Assembly (NCBI RefSeq): GCF_013396335.1
Contig: NZ_JABWSY010000025.1
Span: 1-58,990 of the forward strand
From: Bacillus sp. EB106-08-02-XG196
Lineage (GTDB): Bacteria; Bacillota; Bacilli; Bacillales; Cytobacillaceae
DNA: 58,990 nucleotides
Direction of reading: 5' to 3'
The position numbers and the translations under genes were made by a program. Below, piece after piece: positions 51,398-58,990 of the stretch. The stretch's first letter is position 1. Each line of letters starts with the position of its first letter. Below the pieces are notes generated by a model, which was given only the letters and a program-made list of their open reading frames with translations, searched no databases and was not told the DNA's origin.

Positions 51398-51457
51398 TGT
51401 CTAAAGGTTCGATTATTATCCAAAAAATTCCCATGCGAATTTTGTCGATTGTATATC

Positions 51458-51483
51458 AATTATGACAGAAATTTGTCATAATT
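51458..51483. promoter_or_regulatory. Perfect inverted repeat upstream of the signalling island
   Basis: AATTATGACA (51458-51467) and TGTCATAATT (51474-51483) flank GAAATT. No T-run follows. It lies about 72 bases before the TTG start of a gene whose product ends in a LuxR-type HTH, a position suited to an operator, perhaps for that protein itself. Confidence 0.6.
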
Positions 51484-51554
51484 AATAAAAATAGTTAACG
51501 CAGAGGGATTGGACTTCTAGAATGTAAGTTTCTAGTTGAAGGGGGACAAGAATT

Positions 51555-54077
51555 TTGGACAATAAAATTAATATCCTATTAGTTGATGACCGACCTGAGA
51601 ACTTACTAGCTTTAGAAGCAATCATCGAGCAAGAGGATTACAATTTAATTAAAGCCTTTTCCGGAGAAGAAGCACTGAAATGTCTATTAAAACATGATTT
51701 TGCTGCGATTTTATTAGATGTTCAAATGCCTGGAATTGACGGTTTTGGGACGGCAAAAATCATAAAAGCACGTGAAAAAACAAAAAATATCCCGATTCTT
51801 TTTATCACGGCCAATTATATGGATTCAGAGCATATTTTCACAGGTTATTCTGTTGGGGCGATTGATTATATTCTAAAGCCCTTTGATCCTACGATTCTAA
51901 AAGCAAAAGTAGAAGGTTTTGTCGACTTATATAAATTAAATAAACAATTAGCCCATCAGGCAGATAGTTTAAGAGAGAAAACAAAAGAAATAGAACAGGC
52001 TAACTTAGAGCTTTCAAAAACGGCGGCAGAACTGCGTGTTTCAGAAGCAATTTCAACTGTAATTAGTGAAACATCTATAGATACCATGGTGGTTATTGAC
52101 GAAAATGGGATTGTCCTAAAAGTGAACCCTGCTGTAGAAAAAATGTTTAACTATTTGGAAACCGAAATAGTGAACCATCCATTAACGGTTTTGTTTTCCG
52201 AGGAAAAATCTAAAATTTCTATCGATAATATTTTGAATACGATTAAAAACGTAAATCATCTATTGGGCTACGAGAATTTGTACGAAGTTACTGCTTCACG
52301 AAAAGATGGATCCTCCTTTCCTGTTGAAATTCAAATTGGAAAAAGATATGTTCAAAATCGTAGTCTGATAGCTTTTACGATAAGAGATATTACAAAAAAG
52401 AAGCAAGACCAAGAAAAAATCACCCACATGGCATACCATGACAGTTTAACGAACCTGCCTAATCGACGACTATTTAATGAACAGCTTACATTAAAACTTA
52501 ATGAAGCGAGGCAATCCTATCAACCGCTTGTCATCATGTATGTTGATATGGACCGTTTTAAATATATAAATGATTCTCTTGGTCATATGATGGGAGACCG
52601 TTTACTGCAGGAAATCGCAAAAAGACTATCAGAAAGTGTACGTAAACAAGACCTTGTAGCAAGGGTGGGTGGAGACGAATTTACCATTCTTCTGCCTGGG
52701 ACAGATCGAGAAAGCGCATTAGAAATTGCAGAGGAAATATTCAAGGTCTTTAAATCCCCATTTTATATTGATAACTATGAATTATTTCTTACCACTTGTA
52801 TTGGAATAAGTACTTTCCCATATGACGGGGAAGATTCTCAAGTTTTGTTGCGGAATGCGGATGCTGCTTTATACCGTGCCAAAGAACAAGGGAAAAACCA
52901 GTATAAGGTATTCCACACCGGAATGAATATCCAATCTTATCGAACGTTTATTATGCAAAATGACTTAAGAAAGGCAATCAAACGAGAAGAATTAGCCCTC
53001 GTTTATCAGCCTAAAGTTGAAATTGAATCTGGGACAGTAAAAAGTGCGGAGGCACTATTACGATGGAATCATCCAAGCTGGGGAATCATTTCACCTGCTG
53101 AATTTATTCCTTTAGCTGAAGAATCCGGACAAATTGTTGAGATTGGTAGCTGGGTTCTAAGGAATGTTTGTGAGCAAAGTAAAGCATGGGAGGCTTCAGG
53201 TTATACTCCTATTCCCATTTCTGTGAATTTTTCAGCACAACAATTTCTACAAAAGGATTTAATTGAAAATACCCAGCGTATTCTCGTAGAGACAGGAGTA
53301 AGTCCCGAGTTAATAGAGGTTGAGATTACGGAGTCTATGCTTCTAGGTAATAGCGAATTAATTACTAAAACACTAAATCAATTAAGAAAAATGGGAATGA
53401 AAATTAGTATTGATGACTTTGGAACGGGTTACTCGTCTCTAAGTTATCTAAACCGCCTTCCATTAGATACATTAAAAATAGATCGAACATTTATTAAAGA
53501 AATTTCCGAGTCTCCTAAAAGTAAATCACTTATTTCTGCCATTATATCGTTAGCCCATGGATTAAATATGAATGTGGTAGCAGAAGGGGTGGAAACAGAG
53601 GAACAACTTAAATTTCTTAAACTCCATCAATGTCAAGAAGCACAAGGATATTTATTTAGTCCTCCCGTCTTATCAAAGGACTTTGAAGGGTTTTTAACAC
53701 ATCATCAAAAGGAAACATCCCTCCGAAAAGGAATTACCTACTTAGAAAATAAAGTGGTGAGGCCAAAAATTGCTGAGAAGACTACAATGGTTGTAGCGAA
53801 TAATCCAGAAGGCGGACCAAGCCAACAAATCCTTGTCGCTGCACTTGAGCGGACCAAAAATATTTATTCCATCTCATCAAGGGAAATGGATGTATTTAAG
53901 TTTTTGGTGAATGGATTAAGTAATAAAGAGATTTCAGATGAATTATTTATTAGTGAACATACAGTTAAAAATCATATTACACGGATTTTCCAAAAACTTG
54001 CTGTCAGTGATCGATTACAGGCAATGGCAAAGGTCTATCAAGCTTGTATTGAAGAAGGGGATCATCTCCATGCCTAG
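51555..54077 (+). CDS. REC-PAS-GGDEF-EAL protein with C-terminal LuxR-type DNA-binding domain
   Basis: An 840-residue multidomain protein. Receiver 1-125 with Asp55 in AILLDVQMPGIDGFG; coiled linker to 165; PAS about 165-282; GGDEF about 290-455 with intact RVGGDEF (GGDEF 372-376) and inhibitory RxxD (363-366); EAL about 465-715 with EALLR (499-503), DDFGTGYSS (620-628) and VAEGVET. A LuxR-type helix-turn-helix lies at about 771-830 (ISSREMDVFKFLVNGLSNKE, HTVKNHITRIFQKLAVSDRL). Synthase, phosphodiesterase and DNA-binding parts all look complete. It starts with TTG after AGGGGG. The hybrid kinase gene follows at 29 bases and probably supplies the phosphoryl group. Confidence 0.93.
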   Translation: MDNKINILLVDDRPENLLALEAIIEQEDYNLIKAFSGEEALKCLLKHDFAAILLDVQMPGIDGFGTAKIIKAREKTKNIPILFITANYMDSEHIFTGYSVGAIDYILKPFDPTILKAKVEGFVDLYKLNKQLAHQADSLREKTKEIEQANLELSKTAAELRVSEAISTVISETSIDTMVVIDENGIVLKVNPAVEKMFNYLETEIVNHPLTVLFSEEKSKISIDNILNTIKNVNHLLGYENLYEVTASRKDGSSFPVEIQIGKRYVQNRSLIAFTIRDITKKKQDQEKITHMAYHDSLTNLPNRRLFNEQLTLKLNEARQSYQPLVIMYVDMDRFKYINDSLGHMMGDRLLQEIAKRLSESVRKQDLVARVGGDEFTILLPGTDRESALEIAEEIFKVFKSPFYIDNYELFLTTCIGISTFPYDGEDSQVLLRNADAALYRAKEQGKNQYKVFHTGMNIQSYRTFIMQNDLRKAIKREELALVYQPKVEIESGTVKSAEALLRWNHPSWGIISPAEFIPLAEESGQIVEIGSWVLRNVCEQSKAWEASGYTPIPISVNFSAQQFLQKDLIENTQRILVETGVSPELIEVEITESMLLGNSELITKTLNQLRKMGMKISIDDFGTGYSSLSYLNRLPLDTLKIDRTFIKEISESPKSKSLISAIISLAHGLNMNVVAEGVETEEQLKFLKLHQCQEAQGYLFSPPVLSKDFEGFLTHHQKETSLRKGITYLENKVVRPKIAEKTTMVVANNPEGGPSQQILVAALERTKNIYSISSREMDVFKFLVNGLSNKEISDELFISEHTVKNHITRIFQKLAVSDRLQAMAKVYQACIEEGDHLHA

Positions 54078-54106
54078 TAAGGAAAAATCAAAGTAGGGAG
54101 TACCTC

Positions 54107-57100
54107 ATGAAAATCAAAACAAAATTATTACTAGGACTCAGCGCCAAACCTCTTATCATAATTCTGCTTATTATTACAGGCTTGGTTGAGATTAATAGTT
54201 TAGCGAAATTGAATGAAACAACCCAAAAAAATTACCAATTATCCCTATTGGCTGAACGACTGCATACAGATGTAAAGAACGAAGCAATAAGCCTAAGAAA
54301 TATTGTTATATTTTCGGATAATGAACAAATCCAAAAGGAATTGGCTGCTTTACAGGAGATACAGCATTCTATTAACGGAAATATTGTGGCTATGGAAACA
54401 AAAGTAAATTCTGATAAGCAAAAGATACTGGTCGGTAAGTTAAAAGCAACGAATGAAAAGTTTAACGATTACACATCAAATGTAACCCTTTTACTTTCAC
54501 AGGGAAAAAAGGAAGAAGCCGTTACTCTCATAAAAAATAGTAGTGCAACTATTCATAACGAGTTTCTAAACATTGTTACTGATATGGGCTACCAATTTGA
54601 AACGAACATGGTTTCCACTTTTAGTGAGGTCACAAAAGATTTTAAACAACAAATCTGGGCATCCAGTCTCATTTCTTTAATAAGTGTAATTTTGGTAACA
54701 GCCTTTGTTTTTCATACCGTTTGGACCTTTGCCTTAAGGTTAAGTAAAGTATCGGGGCTTATGACAAACATTGCGGAAGGTTCAGATTTGAGTAAGAAGA
54801 TTGAAGTGAAAGGTACTGACGAGATTGACGATATAGCCCAATCTTTCAATAGAATGACCGAAACATTGGAGAAGCAAATGGCTAAGGAACAGAATATACT
54901 CTGGGTTAAATCCAATAGTGCGGAAATTATTACGAGTATAAGCGGTACACATAATTTAGAATCCTTGTCACGAACATTTCTTTCAAAGGTTGTTCCATTA
55001 CTTGATTCGTCTCATGCAGTCATGTATGTGAAGGATAGTGGGAATCAAATCGGTGAACCTGTCTTTAAATTACTTGCTTCTTATGCATCAATCGAGGGTG
55101 AAAATCATCCTAAAACAATTTCTCCTGGGGAGGGACTTATTGGACAGGCTATACAAGAAAAAAGAACTATCGTCTTATCTGATGTTCCATCGGATTACAT
55201 TAAAGTAAGTTCAGGATTGGGAGAAGCAGAACCGAGAAATATATATCTAATACCTGCCATCTTTGAAGGGGATGTAAAAGCAGTTTTAGAATTCGCTTCT
55301 TTCAAATCATTTAGTTCAAACCACCACGCTTTATTAGCTGAAATAATCGACAGCCTCGGGATCATCTTAGATAGTGTGTTTGGAAGAATTCAATTAGCTC
55401 AAGTACTGGAAGAAACCCAGGTGCTAATGGAAGAGATTCAAGCACAGTCAGAAGAATTGCAATCGCAGCAGGAGGAACTTAGGGTAACAAACGAGGAGCT
55501 GGAGGAACAAACCCAGGCCCTTCGTAACTCTGAGGAAATACTTCAGACTCAGCAAGAGGAATTGGAAGAGACCAATGCAGAATTACTTGAAAAAGCAAAG
55601 ATTTTAGAGGAACAAAATAAAAAGTTTGAACTGACCAATCGGGAAGTGGAAAATGCCCGTGAAAAGCTTGAAGAAAAAGCAAAACAGCTAGCATTAAACT
55701 CAAAATATAAATCAGAGTTTTTAGCAAACATGTCACACGAGCTTCGTACCCCTTTAAATAGTTTATTAATTTTATCTAAATTACTTGCCGACAATCAAAC
55801 AGGAAATCTATCAGAAAAACAAATAAAATATGCAGATACGATTTATTCCTCTGGCAGTGACTTATTAACGTTAATTAATGATATTTTAGACCTCGCAAAG
55901 ATTGAATCGGGAAAGATGGAAGTCAATTCAAGTAAGGTGTTCCTAACTGATTTAGTTGATTTTGCTGAAAGCAGGTTCCGGGCAATTGCCAATGAAAAGA
56001 ATCTGCGTTTTACAATTTCCTTGGAAAAGGACCTTCCACCATACATCTACAATGATGAACAAAGATTGCAGCAGGTCTTGAAAAATCTATTATCGAATGC
56101 TTTTAAGTTCACTCATCAAGGTGATGTAAGACTGGAAATTCGAAGGGAGTTTGAATCGGACATTGCTTTTTCTGTCATTGATACAGGTATTGGAATACCA
56201 AAAGAGAAGCAGGAGTTAATTTTCAAAGCGTTTCAACAAGCAGATGGGACGACTAGTCGAAAATATGGCGGGACTGGCTTGGGCTTGTCCATCTCTAGAG
56301 AAATTGCGGATTTAATAAATGGTGATATTACAGTTACGAGTGAAGAGAATAAGGGTAGTAAATTTACCTTTTTTGTAAGAGATTTTGGTATTGAAGAAAA
56401 TCGTGATTTACAAAAACGTAATACCCCTTTTGAAGAGGCAGCAGTTTCAAGAGAAACTGTTGAGGATGAAGAAGAAATTATCCCGCATCATTCTCAGGTA
56501 CTAGAACAGAAACAAGTCATTGAGCCAATACGTAACATAATGAGATTGTTAATTGTCGATGACGATTTAAGACATCGTACTAGCCTAATGGAACTAATTG
56601 GTGAAAAAGATGTCATTATTAAAGCTGTTTCTTCAGCATCAGAAGCATTTGATGTATTAAAAGTTAATCATTTTGATTGTATGATTCTAGATTTAGGTCT
56701 AGGTGAAACCCCTGGATTTGAATTACTCGAAAAAATAAAAATGAATGAAAAATATGAAAATTTGCATGTTTTCATTTACACTGGACGTAACTTAACCAAA
56801 AAGGAAGAAAACTTCCTTAAAAGGTATGTTCATACAATCATTATTAAGGATACTTATTCACCACAACGGTTAAAAGATGAACTTGATTTATTGATAAATT
56901 CAAGAAATGAACAGGGACTTATAAATGAAGAATTGGAACCAAATATATATTCTAGTAATACTGAACTTGAAGGAAAAAGGATTCTTTTGGTGGACGACGA
57001 TGTTCGTAATGTTTATGCCCTAATGAGCTTCTTAGAACAATATAATATGGACATTTCATTTGCTGAAAATGGCAGAGAAAGTCTCGAGGTTTTAGAAAAA

Positions 57101-57352
57101 GAATCAAATTTCGACTTGATATTAATGGATATCATGATGCCAGAGATGGATGGATATGAGGCCATTAAGAGGATAAGAGCATTTTCCCACTTTAATAACT
57201 TACCAATCATTGCATTAACTGCAAAAGCAATGAAGGAAGACCGAGAAAAATGTCTAGAGGCGGGAGCTTCAGATTATATTGTGAAACCATTTGATCCAGA
57301 TCAATTGATTTCTTTGATTCGAGTTTGGCTTTATCAAAAAAATGAAAAATGA
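54107..57352 (+). CDS. Hybrid sensor histidine kinase with GAF, long coiled coil and two receiver domains
   Basis: A 1081-residue kinase. Two membrane helices (about 8-30 and 185-205) flank a helical extracytoplasmic sensor of four-helix-bundle type. HAMP about 207-260; GAF about 270-425; a coiled coil about 430-530 with two related blocks, QQEELRVTNEELEEQTQALR and QQEELEETNAELLEKAKILE. HisKA has His544 in MSHELRTPLNSLL; ATPase has KNLLSNAFKFT, DTGIGI and GGTGLGLSI (720-728). Receiver 1 is about 810-930 with Asp862 but an atypical ILDLGLGETPG; receiver 2 about 956-1075 with Asp1008 in LILMDIMMPEMDGY. It lies between the cyclic-di-GMP protein and CheR genes. Confidence 0.94.
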   Translation: MKIKTKLLLGLSAKPLIIILLIITGLVEINSLAKLNETTQKNYQLSLLAERLHTDVKNEAISLRNIVIFSDNEQIQKELAALQEIQHSINGNIVAMETKVNSDKQKILVGKLKATNEKFNDYTSNVTLLLSQGKKEEAVTLIKNSSATIHNEFLNIVTDMGYQFETNMVSTFSEVTKDFKQQIWASSLISLISVILVTAFVFHTVWTFALRLSKVSGLMTNIAEGSDLSKKIEVKGTDEIDDIAQSFNRMTETLEKQMAKEQNILWVKSNSAEIITSISGTHNLESLSRTFLSKVVPLLDSSHAVMYVKDSGNQIGEPVFKLLASYASIEGENHPKTISPGEGLIGQAIQEKRTIVLSDVPSDYIKVSSGLGEAEPRNIYLIPAIFEGDVKAVLEFASFKSFSSNHHALLAEIIDSLGIILDSVFGRIQLAQVLEETQVLMEEIQAQSEELQSQQEELRVTNEELEEQTQALRNSEEILQTQQEELEETNAELLEKAKILEEQNKKFELTNREVENAREKLEEKAKQLALNSKYKSEFLANMSHELRTPLNSLLILSKLLADNQTGNLSEKQIKYADTIYSSGSDLLTLINDILDLAKIESGKMEVNSSKVFLTDLVDFAESRFRAIANEKNLRFTISLEKDLPPYIYNDEQRLQQVLKNLLSNAFKFTHQGDVRLEIRREFESDIAFSVIDTGIGIPKEKQELIFKAFQQADGTTSRKYGGTGLGLSISREIADLINGDITVTSEENKGSKFTFFVRDFGIEENRDLQKRNTPFEEAAVSRETVEDEEEIIPHHSQVLEQKQVIEPIRNIMRLLIVDDDLRHRTSLMELIGEKDVIIKAVSSASEAFDVLKVNHFDCMILDLGLGETPGFELLEKIKMNEKYENLHVFIYTGRNLTKKEENFLKRYVHTIIIKDTYSPQRLKDELDLLINSRNEQGLINEELEPNIYSSNTELEGKRILLVDDDVRNVYALMSFLEQYNMDISFAENGRESLEVLEKESNFDLILMDIMMPEMDGYEAIKRIRAFSHFNNLPIIALTAKAMKEDREKCLEAGASDYIVKPFDPDQLISLIRVWLYQKNEK

Positions 57353-57375
57353 ATGTATAGAGATTGAGGGGCAAA

Positions 57376-58218
57376 ATGAATAACTATCAAGAAGGCTCTA
57401 ATGAAAATCTTGAAAAGATAGAAATGGAATTATTATTACAAGGATTATATTCTTGGTGCGGATATGATTTTAGAAATTATGCCTATAATTCAATTAGAAG
57501 GAGAGTCTTGCATCGTGTCCACGCTGAAAAGTTAGATAGTATTACAGGGCTATTAGATAAAGTTTTACATGATGATTCCTGCTTACAAAGATTAATTGCA
57601 GATTTCTCGATTAATGTTACCGAAATGTTTCGAGACCCAGCGTTTTTTTTGAGTTTTAGAGAAAAGGTGGTACCGCTATTACGTACCTATCCTTCTATAC
57701 GAATCTGGCATGCGGGCTGCTCCACTGGTGAAGAAGTTTATTCGATGGCAATGCTTCTTCATGAGGAGGGACTATATGAAAAGACCAAAATTTATGCAAC
57801 AGATATTAACCCAGATGTACTAAAAACGGCAAAGACAGGGATTTTTCCAATCGAAAATATGAAAAAATATACAAGTAATTATATAAATGCTGGTGGTATG
57901 AATGCATTTTCAGATTATTACCAAGTTACCAAAAATGGAGTAAAGTTTCATTCTTATCTTACCCAAAATGTTGTCTTTGCTCAGCATAATTTAGTTACAG
58001 ACCATTCATTTAATGAATTCCATGTCATCCTTTGCAGAAATGTACTAATTTACTTCAATAAAGAATTACAAGAAAAGGTGCATAATCTTTTTTATGAAAG
58101 TTTGGGAATGTTCGGTATTTTAGGTCTAGGTGATAAAGAAACAATCACCTTTACTAAGAAGTCAGGATCCTATGAAGCCATAAGTAAAACTCAGAAGTTA
58201 TATAAAAAAATTAAATAG
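57376..58218 (+). CDS. cheR: CheR-type protein-glutamate methyltransferase
   Basis: A 280-residue SAM-dependent methyltransferase. N-terminal helical domain about 15-80 (LYSWCGYDFRNYAYNSIRRR); NVTEMFRDPAFF (linker); motif I RIWHAGCSTGEEVYSMAMLL; TKIYATDINPDVL; and HVILCRNVLIYFNKELQEKV near the end. CheR normally methylates glutamates of chemoreceptors; no receptor, CheB or CheA gene is in the window. The ATG at 57376 follows GAGGGG; the TTG at 57364 overlaps that site. The 23-base gap to the kinase suggests one operon and a non-chemotactic role. Confidence 0.93.
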   Translation: MNNYQEGSNENLEKIEMELLLQGLYSWCGYDFRNYAYNSIRRRVLHRVHAEKLDSITGLLDKVLHDDSCLQRLIADFSINVTEMFRDPAFFLSFREKVVPLLRTYPSIRIWHAGCSTGEEVYSMAMLLHEEGLYEKTKIYATDINPDVLKTAKTGIFPIENMKKYTSNYINAGGMNAFSDYYQVTKNGVKFHSYLTQNVVFAQHNLVTDHSFNEFHVILCRNVLIYFNKELQEKVHNLFYESLGMFGILGLGDKETITFTKKSGSYEAISKTQKLYKKIK

Positions 58219-58238
58219 TATTATTGTGTTTCTATTAA

Positions 58239-58261
58239 AGGCCATCTTGGCCTATTTTTTT
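58239..58261 (+). terminator. Terminator after cheR
   Basis: AGGCCA (58239-58244) and TGGCCT (58248-58253) around TCT, then a T-run. Confidence 0.8.
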
Positions 58262-58411
58262 TGGTTTAATATCCCCATTTCTATATAGGAATGTATTCCT
58301 GATTTCATTGATATATGAAATAGGGAAGGATTGGTGATATTTTAAATTGTTATCTTCCTACATACTGAATGTAAGATAAAACATTCGGAAAGTGAAAAAC
58401 GGAGGGGGACT

Positions 58412-58627
58412 ATGGACCACAAATCATCTTTGAAAGTATGCATGGGGAAGCAAATAAAAATGAAAAGAAATGAACTTCTAATACTAGTTGAGAAAAATGG
58501 TTTAAACGATAGCAAGGTTTTGAAATGCAGCCAAGAACTAGATTTATTAATATACCAAATACAGTTAATTCATAGGGAAAAAACAAGGATAGATTATTTT
58601 CTTCTCAAAGGAATGGGGAATGAATAG
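58412..58627 (+). CDS. Spo0E-like aspartyl-phosphate phosphatase
   Basis: A 71-residue two-helix protein. The second helix carries S40-Q-E-L-D44 in KCSQELDLLIYQIQ, the SxxxD signature of Spo0E, YisI and YnzD. These dephosphorylate Spo0A-P and thereby delay sporulation. It lacks the longer C-terminal tail of Spo0E itself. GGAGGGGG precedes the ATG. It overlaps by one base the start of a PAS-protein gene, so the two are coupled; position after a kinase/CheR cluster raises the possibility that it acts on a local receiver instead of Spo0A, which is inference. Confidence 0.85.
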   Translation: MDHKSSLKVCMGKQIKMKRNELLILVEKNGLNDSKVLKCSQELDLLIYQIQLIHREKTRIDYFLLKGMGNE

Positions 58628-58990
58628 TGGCAGTGTTGAACATGGTAAAGAGTCTTTCTGTTGAATCAGAGAGTCCAAACTTCTTATCGATAATTGATCA
58701 TCATCCAGATACAATTTATGCTATGGATCTGAATGGAAATATTTTGAGCTGTAATAATAATATTGAAGGTGTACTGGGTTATACATCAAGTGAGATTCAT
58801 GGTCCATTTCATAGACTAATAAAAAAGGGAAATTTGAATAAAGTGATGAAACATTTTGAAAAGGCAGTAGCGGGAAAAGTTCAAAATTATTCTTGTATTT
58901 CAATTCATAAGGATGGATATAAATGTCAACACAAATATGTACACTTTCGCTTGTTTAAGAATGTACAAAACTACTCATTTTCCTTCGCTA
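58627..58990 (+). CDS. PAS-domain sensory protein, cut by the window end
   Basis: The frame opens with GTG at 58627, sharing one base with the Spo0E-like stop, and stays open for 121 codons to the edge. It encodes FLSIIDHHPDTIYAMDLNGN, then GVLGYTSSEIHGPFHRLIKK and ISIHKDGYKC, a PAS fold. C-terminal domains are outside the window; by family, likely outcomes are a sensor kinase or a GGDEF/EAL protein. GGGGA lies about eight bases upstream. Confidence 0.75.
   Translation, partial: MAVLNMVKSLSVESESPNFLSIIDHHPDTIYAMDLNGNILSCNNNIEGVLGYTSSEIHGPFHRLIKKGNLNKVMKHFEKAVAGKVQNYSCISIHKDGYKCQHKYVHFRLFKNVQNYSFSFA

Overview
The window looks like chromosomal DNA of an aerobic, endospore-forming member of the Bacillaceae (Bacillus, Neobacillus or Mesobacillus type). 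The reasons are low GC, strong Shine-Dalgarno sequences with frequent GTG and TTG starts, compact rho-independent terminators, a complete des-desK-desR cold-response locus, a Spo0E-like phosphatase, ba3-type cytochrome oxidase genes and Fur-type iron control. Genus-level placement is inference from gene content, not from a database search. I see no rRNA, tRNA, CRISPR array, prophage or IS transposase. The only clear mobile element is a group IIC intron.

Layout. 1-4200 holds an orphan gene, a VOC protein, an mmcQ/yjbR pseudogene, a secreted NlpC/P60 endopeptidase, a small coiled-coil protein and repeat-rich intergenic DNA. 4205-6089 is a group IIC intron with its reverse transcriptase, seated just after a terminator-like hairpin. 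6240-7634 is a DMT transporter followed by six 52-bp tandem repeats. 7709-12481 is a deoxyribose utilisation locus: LacI-type regulator, FucP-family permease, mutarotase-like protein and deoxyribokinase, with matching operators before the regulator and the permease. 12703-23645 carries SelO, a MacAB-like three-gene exporter, a 791-residue protein with two prenyl-synthase-like halves, and a two-gene ABC exporter. 23771-29933 has a small acidic protein, an SgrR-type regulator divergent from an MFS transporter, a GNAT enzyme and a polar amino-acid ABC importer with an internal terminator.

30655-37363 is a Fur-controlled siderophore operon: two IucA/IucC synthetases, an MFS exporter and a PLP-dependent decarboxylase-fold enzyme. 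After a VWA-gene remnant come an hpt paralogue, a LemA/TPM pair, ctaB, and the ba3 oxidase cluster (subunits IIa, II and I, Sco, and a Met/His-rich membrane protein), headed by a CRP/FNR-like site. A methyltransferase, a UvrC-like GIY-YIG protein and a DoxX protein follow. Next come des-desK-desR and a MerR/TipAS regulator with the classic 19-bp-spacer promoter.

51555-58990 is a signalling island: a REC-PAS-GGDEF-EAL-LuxR protein, a 1081-residue hybrid histidine kinase, CheR, a Spo0E-like protein and a PAS protein cut by the window edge. The items I find most unusual are the double prenyl-synthase protein, the cyclic-di-GMP protein ending in a DNA-binding domain beside a CheR-linked kinase, the 52-bp tandem array, and a divergent interspersed repeat present twice (3801-4002 and, inverted, 50309-50429).
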